Assembly: GCA_947561715.1 (NCBI GenBank)
Contig: OX387200.1
Location: forward strand, 15,564,501 to 15,628,500
Length of the DNA stretch: 64,000 nucleotides
Direction of reading: 5' to 3'
From: Ascidia mentula
Lineage: Eukaryota; Chordata; Ascidiacea; Phlebobranchia; Ascidiidae
A model generated the notes under the pieces. That model ran no database searches and was not told the origin of the DNA. It worked only from the letters and a program-made list of their open reading frames with translations. Of the stretch, positions 11,488 to 37,445 are shown in pieces (positions within the stretch are counted from its first letter, which is position 1; each line of letters starts with the position of its first letter). Both the position numbers and the translations under genes were made by a program.

Positions 11488-11493
11488 AATAAA
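11488..11493 (+). promoter_or_regulatory. Candidate polyadenylation signal of HAO copy B
   Basis: AATAAA about 690 bases after the copy B stop codon, matching 4110-4115 in unit A. Inferred from position. Confidence 0.4.
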
Positions 11494-12224
11494 TCTTATT
11501 TTAAACCGAAAACAATAGTGTGCACCTCTACTTGTATATTCCTAGATAGACAGATATTCCACTATTATTTTAAACCGCAAGGCGGCGAACTTCCACAAGC
11601 GTAAAAAGCCGCCAGACATCATACGTTGGATTCAAGCTCCAACACATCGTAGGTGCCGGGAACGGGAAGAAATCTGGCTAGATATGACCTATCGGCATCT
11701 TTTACGCCATTGCTGGTTGATGGGTTGTGCGCCTCTTCGTACACCTATGGGGTGAATATTATGCAAAACGTTTTCAGTGAAAACTGTTATGACGCCCTGG
11801 GAACTAATTAAAATTTTCAATTTTAGACATTGTATAATTAAGGCTACAGGGGTTTTAATGGCGAATATATTCAAATAATCATAACAACAATATGTATTGA
11901 AAGTGAACACCCATAGCATAACAACTAACTTTCAGATCTACCGCAACTGCAATGACAAACGTCTTGGGATAACATTTCACAGAATTTTGAAACGCCAATC
12001 CACGAATATCAAGATACGATTTCTGAATCGTCTTAAAAGCTCGGGTAGTATTGCACAACAAACGTGTCACTGATATTAAACATGACAAACGCTTTCCGGA
12101 TTAAAATATATTTTTTTCAATGGTTACCGTTGAAGTTGTTGAGTTTGTGGTTGTAGAAGGTAAACACAGGATCAAATTTTATTAAACTATTGCGGATTTG
12201 ACTCAATTTTGCACAACTACTTAC

Positions 12225-24202
<11,978 letters not shown>

Positions 24203-27200
24203 GCTGACCATCACATAATTTCACATTTAAACAATAAACCCTGCGCTGTCAAAGTCAAGGGTCGACAAACTCACCCTTTTTGCTCATGAAACACTTCCCG
24301 CCACACTTCACCGGAGATACAGCACATAAGCGCCGCCTAACGTTTGCATTTCTTGACCAGATTTTGTCCGACCAAAATAAATTACCAAAACAGGGTTTCC
24401 AAACTACAATAAAAAGCACAAAGCCAAACTTTAAGAAAAAGGTCAATCAGAGAAAATTTTCTGAAAAAAGGCCAAAATTGAAAATCGTGACAGTCATGAA
24501 GTAAAATGAAAAATGTGTTTAAAAAAGGACATCAATTTCCAACGTAGGCTATCCCGCAAAACACAAAGTGTGTTCCGCTGTTGCAACCACATCGCATTAA
24601 ATCACAAAAATGAGGAGTTTTAACCGATGACAGAACAGAACATGACACAGAAAATTGCCTTCATTTTATGAAACATACGTTTACGTGGCCATCACTGGTC
24701 AAACACAATTTTTGAAGGCTGAACTGAAAAAGGCCAATATAGCCTACCAACTTTGATTTATTCCTAATAACCAAACCCATACTTTTGATAAAATCGGACA
24801 AGTTAACTTACGAGTAAATTTGATAATTGCTAAACTGATTAGACGCATTTACTTTTTACATCCACCGCGGGCTTAGTGTACAATTGTGGTGAGACCCGTA
24901 AATTACGTCAAGACAAAGGTCGGAGCAAGTTGTGACATAACACAAAAAATTACGTCACCGTGACGTCACAAAGTTATACGGACTGACATACTTGCCACTG
25001 ATTACTGACAAATGGTACAACATCAACGAAACAGGACTGTGATTTCATATGGAAACATACACATTAAATTTTAGGGTAAATTGTTGTGGTAAATTGTGAT
25101 TAACCATTTAACCAAGCACCATTAAACAGTACTCTCTGCTTAGTTTGTGTTAAACCTTGCATGCAATGTTTTATTTCGTTGCTGTTATCCATTTGCTTTA
25201 TGAGAATCGACAAGGTGCCATTGCGCTGTATGTAACAAAAAATGAAGCCATAGTTGTTCTGCTTCTGCCCAAAGCTTACCAAAGCAGAAATTGAGGTTTA
25301 ATAGTAATTTCAGAGAAACGGCCGGAAAAACTTTGGGATCACTCAAGACCTTGGGGCATGTTTGACTGTCCGACGTGGGCACCAAGCACAAAACGTCCAA
25401 TGCGGTTTTGACTCTGCCTTGCAGCTATGGTCTTAAACACGATTTTAGGAACAGAAAATATCGCCGAATTGACAATTTATCATCTCTGACTGAGTCCTTC
25501 GTGCGTCCATGGTTAAAGAAAAAACTATTTTCTGGCATGTACGTCTATGTTTCCAATTTTTTGTTTTTTTTGTTTGTATTTCGAAACTATGAAGCTTTAT
25601 CTTTTTACCACCACTGATTTCTTTCATTCAAAAAGTGAATTTAATTTGGTACAGACAAAAAACTTTCGTGTTGCGAGGAAATAGTCAGTTTAGAATTGCA
25701 TGCGCCGATCATACATAATCTCACGCTAAACGCACGTCAGAAACACAATTTGTCAGCATGCTGCAGCGCAATTAGTTAGCAAACAAAATAGGGAAAATAC
25801 TACTACACCGGGTCACAAAGTTTTTTCCAAACTTGATCCACATATAAGTATGTGTAAAACAGAAATCTGTGCGAATTTTAATGATTAGGCGTGAACAGGC
25901 CCACCGCCTGTTATTTTTGTTTGTAAATTTGAGTTGAAATACTATACGAAATCGTAGCGTTATAATCGCACAGATTTCTATTATACATATGCTTATATAT
26001 GGATCAAGTTTGAAAAAAACTTTGTGACCCGGTGTAAAAGTATCTTCCACAAAATAGAAATAGTGCCCGAAATTGTGATGACCACGCACAAACGCAGCTG
26101 ACGGGAACGCCTTCGATACAAAGAGCAGGTGGCCACGCTTCACGCCCAGCCAGGTACGGATTTCACAAAGGCTGGTCCTCTGCCCGCTGGGCATCGGGCG
26201 ATGGAAGCGAAGGTAACACCGACCTACCAGTGGCCTTGCTTAGAGGCTGTAAAAATAAGCGTAAACGTGGTTTGTGTCGCGACCGGCGTGGTTTGTTTAC
26301 CGCGGGCGTCACTTTTCGCGCTGGCATTGTTTTGCCAGCCCAGTGGCATCTGACCCCGCGAATTATTAAAGTCAATCCGGTTGTGACAGATGACGCATGT
26401 TGTTGCATGGCATGCATTGTATCAACCGCGTATAGTAAAGCTTTTACCCTAAAAATATGAAGAGAATGTTTGCAAGGTTTACTGTTAAAATGAAGAAAAC
26501 AAGCATTACAGAACAAACATTACATGTACAGAAAACAAACATTGCATGTCCCATATTTTGTCAAATCATCCAGCTGGAAATTATAAAATTACACATTTAA
26601 TATCAACGGCACCAAGAAAAAGAAGTTTGTAATACAGGTACAAAACCCAATGTTAATTAAACTTTACTGTTAAGGCCCATTATTCTGTGCCAGTTCGTTC
26701 TTCCTGTGGCCTGCTGTTCAACATACGTAGATCATTCTACGACTTGCTGCAACGTTTAGCTAATTTGGATGGTTGATTGGACAAGACATGCAAAGCTTAC
26801 AAAATGTGAAAAAACGAAAATGTAAAGTCAAAAATAAAAATTAAATACTGGAGCAGGTGTGATTTGCCAATAAATTAGCCCACTAGGTATGGGGGAATTA
26901 GGTCCGCCCGTGACTACGATGTACAAAAGTTTAAATTTATAATTGGAATGTCACGTGCAACACATGAGATGTTTTTGATAACAGTGGAGATAGAGTTGCG
27001 GTAAAGTGCCTCTAATTTCAAACAAATTGCTTCACCTAACGTGGACCCGTTTTATTGTTGTATCTGAAAATATAAGAGGAAACCGTCGTTGGAGAAATGC
27101 ACTTGTCACGTAATGTAAAGCAGCGTAAGAGTGGTCAAAATATGGTTTAAATTCCAACACATCGAAGCGAAAGCTTCGTTAATACGATCCAGTGTGGAAT

Positions 27201-28814
27201 GTGGATAAAATTGATATTTACTTGACCCCAAAACCACCAACTAGCAATTATGGCTGACGATGCATTCGCACTTTTTTCTCTGACCAGTGGAAAAAGAGCT
27301 CACATTACCAATGTAATAAATTGCAGCAATTATTGCTTTGCATTTAACATGGTACAAATCTTTCATCTAAACATCCAGGCACGCAGGTTCAAGGACGTGT
27401 CAGCGCAAAACTGATTTTGATACTTAAGCATAAACTCCACTTCTGTGCGCCAATTGATATTGAGTGATAACACATCAACTTGATGAAGTGCCCATTGAAT
27501 TTAATTTGCACCTTCTAAGTATAGCTCAAGGAATTATTCAGCTTTGGTGATAAATGCCGCAATGTAATAAGGCGTGTTAAATGTAGTGATAAAAGCAATA
27601 AAGGACATTTTTGGTATGTTGTATCACTATACCACAGAACACAGGTAGACAATTTTATTGGTTTCGAAACAAAATTCCAAGCAACAAACTTTTTTTTAAA
27701 AAGTTATTTAAACCGCTAAAAGTGAGTTAACAATTGAAAAGCGAACTCAGCAGGACTGTCAGTGTTTTTTAGCCAACTCATAGCAGTTTGCAACAACCAA
27801 TCCCAAATCTAAGATATTACAATAAACATATGTTTTTTTCTTGCCTATGACATTGCACTCTCATGGTTTATTCATTTATAGCAAACTTTGGTGGTTGTGG
27901 TTGCCTCAGGGAACGTGCACCGTGTCAAGACGTCTTAGAGAGAAACAAGCACGATGAAATTTGCCCAACTTTTCCCATTACAGGTAAAACACTGATAAGG
28001 TGATCGTAGAGGGTTACCCATAAAAGTCGCCTTTTCGGCAGGTTTTGCAACTGACACACACTACCGACTAAGTGCTTCCCCAAGGAGAAGGAGGCATTAT
28101 ATCTTCGCAAGACCAAAAGAAAGCAAAAATGTAAATAAATACAATGCAAAATAAATTACACTAAGCGTATCATTTACCCAGGATGATGTCAATTTTAATG
28201 AAGTACTATTCGTGATTTGAAGTGTTTGAGCTTCCAAAAATATTCTCGCGGGAGGCTAATTTGGATAGAAAGAACGAAATGGACGGTTTTGCATATTAAA
28301 GCTTGTTACAAAGAACAATAATCCTACATCTGATCCAATTAATTTTTGCATACAACACAAATTTAATATGCCAATTCTGCGTTTATTGACAGTGCTGAAC
28401 TGTATACTGCTATGCAGTATAATTCTAAGGCAGAAAGGTTTACCAGTATGGTTATTTTGTGCTATAACTTACAAAGTTTGCTCTACGTTTTCGAAAAATT
28501 ATCTTCTCTTTGGGACGTGGTAAAATGTTGTTGCATATATTAAACATTTAGTTTATAAACCGAAAACTATACGACAAAGCCTTGCAGAAAGCCAATAAAT
28601 ATTTAGCAGTATAACTTTGCAAGAGGAAATTAACACTTTTTAGCACAGCATAGGAGGCCTTCAAACTGTACGCCAAAACACCTCAGGCCAATTTACGTCT
28701 AAACTGTACGTTCGCTGTATAGCGATGGATCATCTTTTCCCGATCGCGAATGCGAACGAGAAAGTAATACCGGTGCGTCCTGAAAAAGGATAAAACGAAA
28801 CGTCAGGTAGGTGT
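24203..28814. other. Intergenic between ABCC4-like and trefoil-sushi genes
   Basis: These two genes are divergent, so promoters for both should lie here. I see no conserved coding exon. 25804-26036 is a foldback element. About 26100-26350 is locally GC-rich with opposing open frames that match nothing I know. The remainder is AT-rich and featureless by eye. Confidence 0.55.
25804..26036. mobile_element. Foldback/MITE-like element with about 70-bp inverted repeats
   Basis: The left arm starts TACACCGGGTCACAAAG (25804) and runs to the CTGTGCG ending at 25873. The right arm (about 25967-26036) is its near-perfect complement, including AAACTTGATCCA and AGAAATCTGTGCG. The centre is about 93 bases and itself holds a small hairpin (AACAGGC / GCCTGTT). 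There is no coding capacity. The target-site duplication is unclear because the flanks are partly palindromic. Confidence 0.82.
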
Positions 28815-28820
28815 TATAAA
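28815..28820 (+). promoter_or_regulatory. TATA-like box of the trefoil-EGF-sushi gene
   Basis: TATAAA lies 56 bases before the ATG at 28876, leaving room for a short leader. The role is inferred from position and sequence. Confidence 0.5.
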
Positions 28821-28875
28821 GGCGAAATACAAACACACCGTCGCGTTTTAGTTGGTTAGATTCCTTGGACTGGCC

Positions 28876-31800
28876 ATGTCGAACTTAGCGATGCTTTTGA
28901 TCTGCGCGTTAATTTCATCCCTCGGCATTCGTGCAACGTGGGGTACTCCAACGTGTGATATTTCCATCACAAGTCGTAAGAGGTGCGGAGATGTTGGTAT
29001 GAGCGAATCAGGATGCCTGTTTAGGTAAGTCGCTCAGAAGTGAGTTACACTGTATCTTCAAAACAAATTTTGTTAAGCGATATTGGGAATTGATATGAAG
29101 GATTTAGGGCAAACGAAAATGTTTGTGACGTTACCGTGCACCATATTTTCTATGGTCATATTATTTTTCTTTGAACGTGAATACTCAAGTGAGTAAATGT
29201 AAGAGTAACTTTGTACCTAATAATAACATGTTTTTAATTTTATGGGTAAGGCATACTCTTTTACAACATGGTCTGCAGCATCTTAAATGCAGGCGTGGAG
29301 GCACGGACAACGCCCTTGTAGTGCGGATTGTTGTAGTGCACCGTTTTTCTAGGGATGCGCTCTGTGGTTTTGACAAATTTTCGACGATGTCACTACAGTA
29401 TGTAATACGGCTACTCTCGTTGAAAACCTTATGCCAGATTTGTTTTTGGCCCAAGTTTAAAGTTCCAATGAAAATGAACAACAAATTTTCGTTGTTGTCG
29501 TCGAAAGTCAATGATAAAGTTTCAAGCGTTGTTCTTTCAACGTATCAGTAAACCAAACGGAAAGGCCATGCTTTTTTGGTTGTCAAAGTAGTAAGAGCGA
29601 AGTTATAATTCTTGCGGGTGGTTGGGTTAACATTCGAGGCGTGCCCTTGACCCTGCGGGAAAAAAGGCAACTGACTCGAAAGGTATGTGTGCACCTCATG
29701 ATCGTGGCGCGTTTTGCCCTCCGGTGCGAGGCACGGCCCAGAGCCCTTGAGCGCCATCACGAAAGGCCCGATGCAAAACTTTTCCGGTCGCAAGGCCGGC
29801 ACAGCGAGGTACGGAGAAACGGGAGCAATGAAAGAATGTTTCAAACGACCTGAATAGGTTAAGTTGTTAAATGAGAACTCGACTTTTGCCTCGGGGTTTG
29901 ACTGCCAGTGCCCGTTTCCTGACATTGACCTTTGCACGTGGTCAATACATTTTGAAAAAGGTAAACTTATGTCTTCCATGCACAATCCCTGACATAATTA
30001 CCAACAAAGGACTTCCGTTACGTAATGAAAATTCAAATAAGGTTCTATGAAGTAAACCATGTATAGCACAACGCGGCGGTATATGGGCAAATACGCACTG
30101 TTAACACATGTTGCTAGTCAGTTTTAATAGACTAAGTACATTTTTTCAATGTTACAATTGTCGATAAAATTGTTTTTACCAATGTGCAATTTGCATTACA
30201 GTGGATGCTGCTTTGATGTCGGTAATGGCCAATGTTTTCAAAAAGGTGAATGGTTTAAGCTAATGTTCGGAGGAAGCTATTCGATATTTTGTAGTTGTAT
30301 ATGATGCACTTTATTTTGCATTAAAACAAATGTTAGCACACATAATACCAACCTGTTTGAACAATCATTTGGGAGATGATTCTTGGTACTCACAACTTCT
30401 TACTTTTTTACAGCTGAGCTCAGCGTAGGTTTCTTTGGATTTACCCCGACTCGTTCTCCTCGAAGAGAAAACGAGAAAAGTAAGTTGTTTGGTTATAATG
30501 CAACTTTATATTTGCATTTCATTATATAAAAAAACGTATCCACCACTAAAGGGTAAAATTTGACCGAACAGTTGTATTTCAAAATGGGGAAAATTGGCTA
30601 TCATCACATAGACTAGACTTATTATTATAAAATTTTCCATTTTAATCCCTATGCCCATTAACTGTATATAGATGTAAATGTAAATAAAACACATATAATC
30701 TATTTCAGGTCACTGGGACCTCGGTGGAGAACCAGGTTACGAGGGCAATCACGGAGTAAGAACGTGTGACAGTCGTCGCGTAGCAGCCAAGTGCACACAT
30801 TACCCAGTCACTGTGTAAGTGTTTCTGTGTTCACGTTTGGCGCGTTGAAGTTTTTCTTTACAAATTGCGGATATCAATGAAACTATTCTTTTTCTTTGTA
30901 GTCTGGACTGTTACAGATTGGCTTGTTGTTGGAAGGACGGTGCTTGTTACAAGGCAACTTTCTACAGTAAGAATTGTCTGCGATTTATCTGTGATTGCTA
31001 GATAATACCAATTGTTTGTTAAATGACAAATGGCCCTAACAGTTACTGAAATAAAGCGAACAAAATATTTTTATTGAAATAAAAAGAATTTGTAATATTT
31101 AACATAAAACGTGTAATCGAAACCAAATTATCGAGTGGGTGAAATTGTGTACGATATGAAGTTTTTTTAAATCAAATGCAGAAGTTATGTCCGTGTAATG
31201 CAACTTTTTTAGTTACAAGACTGAGAGACAAATGCCCACCTGGATTAAAGGACCCTCCTGCATGCCGAGGTAATTAACCCTATCATGCGAAAGCTTATTG
31301 GCTCAGAAATGCCATGTAGCAAATGCCTTTTTTCAAAAATCACACGGCGAAAGTCCAAAACAAGCAAAACTTTATATTTACCATTTTGATCGCAGAGATT
31401 GATGACTGCGCAACGAATCCGTGTTTAAATGGAGGAATTTGTGTAGACGGCTTGAATTCTTTCACATGTCAATGTCCCCCTGGTGTATCCGGAACCACAT
31501 GCGACAGATGTAAGTTCAGCAGTTTCCCCATAAAAAAATATAACTTGTTTGAAACATTCTAAAAAATCGCTTGTGTTTGAGCGGCAATTTGTGTGTTGGT
31601 ACGATATTATTTGCAAATAAGAGCTAGCTGTTAAGTGGAATTTTAGATCGTTTTTTTTGTTCCTTTTAACTACGGTTCCAATGCAGTTTTAAATTACTGA
31701 TTTGTGGACATTTGGTCCCCGACTATTTTATTATATTTTTGGACCCCGTATTAATTGGTCGATTCTACAGAAAATAGAAATACTAAATTTCAAAAAAAAA

Positions 31801-34800
31801 TTTGTTTCTTTTAATTTCTGCCTGTGTACGCCCAGCTCAGTGTTTACGAATGCTTTCGTAAGTTAGGATTGCATTTTAAGTTGTTCTTTTGTCAAGTGTG
31901 TGGATTACCTCCTGTTTCGGGACATGCAAGTCTGAGCTTTGACCCTGTGCAAGCGTACTACCAGTTTGGTGATACTGTGACGTATGCGTGCTCCGGAACT
32001 AATACTGTGGTTGGAAGCAATACGAACATGTGCACACTTGGACCTGGAAATGTAGGTTTATGGGGCAGTCTCGCACCAACCTGCCAACCAGGTTTGACAA
32101 TTATTTTATTTTGTACGAAACAAATTTGCCTCGACAAAATTATTAGTGTCTTTTTCAACCAGTGGTCCAATTGAAATGTTATACTTGTGGTAATCTCCAC
32201 TACACAGTGTTTCAATTGGCTCGACGACCTTTCCGTTTTAACAGAGACAGAGTAATTTTACCGTTTGCTTGTATTGTTCATTTAAGTTGCAGACTTTTAT
32301 GCGAAAATAAGTGATTTGAATTGACAAATCACATTTGCTTATCTTCACAACTTTATCTTATGTTACCAGGGTGCGCTTCACCTCCCACTCCCTCTGGGAC
32401 AACAGTAAATCCTGTGCAAACTGTGTACGCTGCTAACTCATTTGTTACATACACCTGCACGGGGGGTACTTTGGTAGGACAGAATATACTCTTCTGCTTG
32501 CCTAATGGAAACTGGAACCCGCCCGATGCGCCCACATGCAACGCTGGTGGTGAGTAAACGTTTAAAAACTTTTTGTAACTTCTCAGACAATTAGCCTTAA
32601 AAATGAAGATCTTGCAAGTAGGTTTTTCGAATGTTTTTTTATTATTACTACTTTTGGCTCCACTTTGCTTAACTTATGATTATTGTGACACGGACGGTAC
32701 TATTGGTTGAGCTTTGCTTGGCCATAGTGTTTCCACCTTGTTTTCTCCGTAAGATTGCACCTAGTTTGGTGCCCAACGGATGACGGTGATTGTATAGTCA
32801 CCACAAAGTGAAAGTCTTTGCCTGGCCGTTTGGTCAGCAAAGTCGTCTGAAAGTCACACCAACTGCACATAAGAGACCTTTTAGGTCGAATAATTGGTCA
32901 TCTATCTGCAGCTTAAACATTTTTTTTCATTTTTTGCTACAGTTTGCCCGAGGGTTCCTGCTATCACTGTCGGACAAGGATCATTCTCTCCCCAAACTCC
33001 AACATACATGGCAGTGGGATCAACAGTCACTTACACTTGCGCACCTGGTTTCACCTTGTCCGGACTTGCCAGCATAGAATGCCAGGCAGGTGGAACCTGG
33101 AGTGGAGTAGCTCCAGTGTGCAACCAAGGTAATTGAATGAAACAGACTCATTATTTGACAACACATGAAATAATATAAATCAATGCTTTAACGTTGTTAA
33201 ATTTATCGTAAGTGATGTCTTTTCTCGTTTCGGCGTATTTCTAAACACTATGTATGCAGATTGCCAACAGCCGCCCACTCCGAATGCACTTGGAGGAGGA
33301 CAACTTACCGTATTAAGCTCCCTTGCCGCTCCACCATATCCTAGTGGAACAATTGTGCAATACTCTTGTCAAACGGCAGGATTCACAATTGTGGGATCAT
33401 CACAGCTTTCCTGTCAGGCCGACGGCCAATGGAGTCCTGCAACTGCACCGACGTGCCAGAGCGGTGAGAATGCGTTTTCAGTAGTAAATAATCTAGCAAG
33501 TAGCAGGTATACTTAACAAATCTAGCAATTTTTTATGCAATTACCAGCCTAGCCAATGTACTCGGTGAATTTAACGTATCTTCTGTTTTACAGAATGTAC
33601 CGGCCTCCCCTTGCCTGCCAACGGAATGGCAAGTTTACCAGGAACTACGTTTCCTCCTGGAACCTTCCTTACATACTCATGCAACACCGGTTTTGGTTTG
33701 CGGGGCTCAGCAGACAACCTTTGCCAAGGAGATTTGAACTGGCGATCAGCGGCCCCTACATGCCTGCAACGTAAGTTGTTTCAAGTCATATTCAAGTCAT
33801 TTGCTTGCTACATGCCCGTACTCGTGGTTTACCAAAACGGTATGACCTGTCAGTGGTTTGTGGCACTTGTCTTGATACACGGTACTATATTGTGAAAAAA
33901 ACTTTTGTAACCCTTGGTGAAAATTTGCCTTTTTACGTTTGCTAGCTGATAAATTTAATATACTTTTTCAAACACGATAAAGTCTGCCCTGTGGTACCGG
34001 GCGCTGGCACCGCCGACCCAACGCACTCGCCTGTACAAGCTGACTACGTCGAGGGCGAGGCGGTCACTTACAGTTGTGCAACTGGAAACCCAACGGGACC
34101 TGTGGTCAACACTTGTACCAACGGTGCTTGGGACATTACTGAACCGACTTGCGGCACCACAAGTAAGTGACCAATTTAATGTGTTTCCAAGATGAAGAAA
34201 CTTTTGCACCACTGATTAAACGGCGTTGCCTCCAAAGATTGTCCGCCCCTGCCCTTAATTACTGATAATGGAAGCAACAGTCCGGCTGGTGTCAACCATC
34301 TTGGTGGAGTGACTGTTACCTACTCTTGCAATGCTGGATTCGTAATGGTGGGTACTGGCACGAACGTTTGCGACGCAGGAACTTTGCTATGGTCCAGCTC
34401 TACAGCCCCCACGTGCGTGGCCGGTAAGTTAGAAAAAAAACATTGCAGCATTTGAAAAGCATCTCACTGTAATGTGATCAGTTTTAGGGGCGAAACTAGT
34501 ACTGGTATACTGTGGAACTTAATAAGTCAGATGTATTGCTTAGAATTGCGCAGATTTTTGTAGTTGGGCATCGATATCAATGACTACAATTTAGGTTTTG
34601 CTTTTAATTGCGCAATGCTAGATTTAGTGTTCAAAGTGCGTTAAATTATTGACGCAATTCGGGTAAGTTAATCTCGCAAAAGTGTCCCAAAACAGGAATT
34701 TTCGTGGTAAACACTGTCCTAAATTTTTCATGACTATTAAAAACCCATTACTATTTTTTCAAAGCATGCGGTACCCCACCGGCTGTTGCCAATAGCGCCG

Positions 34801-37235
34801 TGACCGGGGTGTTTGGTCTGGGTCAAACCGCTACCTACGCGTGTAACGCCGGCTACCTACATCAAGGGGGCAGTCTTACCACTACATGCCAAGATGTAAG
34901 TGGTACCCCAACATGGAATTCAGCTGACTTGCCGACATGTGTGCGCGGTGCGTGATATTTGTTTGTCAAAGAATTGTTTTCTTAATAACAAGCAAATTCT
35001 AATAAACGATATTTCACAGGTTGCACAGCGCCACCCACTAACACAGATGTGACTGCTTCGCCAATGGCAACTTCGCACGCAGTTGGAGATACAGTTACCT
35101 ACAGCTGTCCGACAGGCCAAAACCCTGTCGGGGCGACAAGTAATACATGCAAAACCGATTTCACATGGATGTACGCCTCTCCCACTTGCTCAGCAACCGG
35201 TATAAAAAGTTGATCTGCCTTGAATGTCTTCTGAACTAAAAACTTAATGCAAATAATACCCCGCAGTTTGTCCTTCAACGCCGTCCATAACGGATGGTAC
35301 CGTTACCCCTACCACTACCCTGGCGCCAACTCAGACTGCAACTTACACGTGCAATACCGGTTTTACACTTAATGGGGCAGCGACAATCACTTGTAATGCC
35401 GGAACTCCGCCAGCATTATCTGGAACTGCACCGACGTGCGTTGCATGTAAGTACATTTACAAATTCAAATACGAGGTTGCTACAACAGTGTGGATATATA
35501 TATTTTTATACAATTTCAGACTGTCCCACCCTCCCAGCCAATCCAACCAACGCAGCAGCATCCTCGCCGGTGCTAAATCCGACAGGTGCTGTAGCGCCCT
35601 ACCCTCACGCTACAACAGCTACCTATTCGTGTCTTAGTGGATATGTGCCTGTAAATGAGGTGCAGACATGCGCTCTTCCCAATAGCGAATTTACTCCAAC
35701 CGCCCCCCCTCAATGCTTGCTAGGTACGTTTCCGCCTAATCTAAGTTTCATGGATACATGTAAAGTTTTGATATATATATATATGTGTATGTTTGTCACA
35801 GAGTGCACGGGTACGGTACCTTTCAAAACCGGTACCGACTTTACTCCCTCGACGGGCCCGTATAAAGAAGGCGATATCATTACTTACGTATGTGGTCCTA
35901 TGCAAGTTGGGCAAATCGTTGGACAAACAACGAACATGTGCGTTGGTGGAAACTGGCAGTACACGTTTTCACAAGTTGCCGATTGCTTGGACGGTATGTA
36001 ACTGTATCTGAGTATCACACCTTTGAGGGAGTTTGCAGGAAAAGTTGATTGCATCAAAATAAGTTTTTCATGAAATTTCGTCTGCTTAATATCTTCAACA
36101 TTAACAAACCATTATGTTTAAAAACAGTGTGCCTTCCTCCACCTCCTACTGTACCAAATTCATCATACATGCCCGTACAACCAACGTATATGCCGACCAC
36201 TGGAGTGGTAACATACACGTGCAACCCGGGATATTCGAGTAGTGTGCGTCCTGCCAACCCCACGTCAACCTGTGGAACCGGTGGCTCGTGGAGTGCTGTT
36301 ACAGATACGTGTCTGAAAGGTAAGGGATTAACAAAAGCATGACAATGTGTGGGACTCCAAAACAATTTTATGTCTTTTTTTAGATTGTGTTACTATTCCG
36401 TTGACGTTCGGACTTGTTCCAACCGTGGCGGCCCCAGCATTAGGTTATCAGGAAGGCGCTACTGTTACCTACACCTGCGTCCTTCCAAGCCAAATACCTG
36501 TTGGAGGACAAACGTCCACCAACGAGTGTCTTCCGAGTGGCGAATGGATGTTTCTCGAACCGCAACTGCCCCTTTGTCAGTCAGGTGAATCTGACACATG
36601 GTTGAGTTGTTTTCCCGTGAATGGTCTGTTAATACTCTTATTTACCATTTTTTAGCTTGCCCAGCGGTCCCTCTGAATGCCAACCAGTTTGTGACCCCGG
36701 CACAGGCCGTGTATATGCCCACTGATGTGGTTACCTATGCCTGCAATGTGGGCTACCAACTTTCAGCAGCCACAATGAACACTTGCAATGCCGGGGCAAC
36801 AGCAGCTGATCCACCTGTTTGGTCTGGTGCCGCCCCTACATGTTTAAGAGGTGCGCGTGTTTAGTTAAAATGAAAGTATTACGTCACTCATAACACTGCA
36901 GTGGGGGTTTATATGCACCAACTTTCGTCTGTTATATATTCGATTTCTATTGAGAGCCTTGTTTTGTTGTTGCAGTTTGTTTGGCGCCAGTGACTCAAGC
37001 TAACGTTGCAGTCATGAATCCTATGGCACAATATTTGGAAGGAGCGCCGAATGCGATCACGTTTGTGTGCAATCCTGCAACATTAACTTTGGCAGGAGCC
37101 TCTACAGCAACTTGTTTGAGTACTGGGCTTTGGGATTACGGCGGTCAGCCGTTCACTACATGTAAGGAAAACCTAATTAAACAGTCTAGTAAAAATGACC
37201 TATTGTTCAAACCTACTTTATTTACAGGTACCTGA
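28876..37235 (+). CDS. Secreted trefoil-EGF-multi-CCP (sushi) protein
   Basis: Twenty-four exons close in phase to 1,209 residues: 28876-29024, 30202-30245, 30414-30479, 30709-30814, 30902-30966, 31213-31269, 31396-31509, 31897-32091, 32370-32549, 32943-33128, 33260-33463, 33594-33770, 33983-34162, 34238-34423, 34765-34947, 35020-35199, 35267-35446, 35520-35723, 35802-35993, 36128-36319, 36384-36584, 36656-36850, 36976-37161, 37228-37235. Order: signal peptide ([20 protein letters not shown]); two six-Cys P-type trefoil domains (RCG, GCCFD; ACCW); a calcium-binding-type EGF (EIDDC to [12 protein letters not shown]); sixteen CCP modules, each one exon with phase 1 borders, four Cys and usually a Trp before the last Cys. 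The final Cys is split over the last intron and the stop follows one residue later. There is no transmembrane segment or GPI-like tail, so the protein is likely secreted. Such architectures serve in complement-like recognition, mucosal layers or extracellular matrix; which applies is not known. Confidence 0.92.
32656..32890. mobile_element. MITE copy 2, in a sushi-gene intron
   Basis: This is the reverse complement of the internal part of the element at 51549-51841 (shared AGTTTGGTGCCCAACGGATG and CTTGTTTTCTCCGTAAG), followed by the same terminal repeat reading GAGACCTTTTAGGTCGAA. The other terminal repeat is missing, so this copy is truncated. It lies between the second and third CCP exons. 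Confidence 0.82.
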
Positions 37236-37439
37236 ACCCTCTTATCAAGTGATTAAGTAAGCTGTACAGGACTTCGTGTTGTATCCGTTGTTTTTTGCAT
37301 CATTAACAGCTAAACTTGATTGACATTTTTCTCCGCTGTTTTTAAATGAACACGTTTCTGAATTGACAGCTACATTATCAAAAAAGGATCACCAGTTAAA
37401 TATTATTTTTTGTGTGTGAAAAGAGTTTAAATAACGCGA

Positions 37440-37445
37440 AATAAA
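37440..37445 (+). promoter_or_regulatory. Candidate polyadenylation signal of the sushi gene
   Basis: AATAAA 205 bases after the stop codon; the position is plausible, but use is not shown. Confidence 0.5.
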
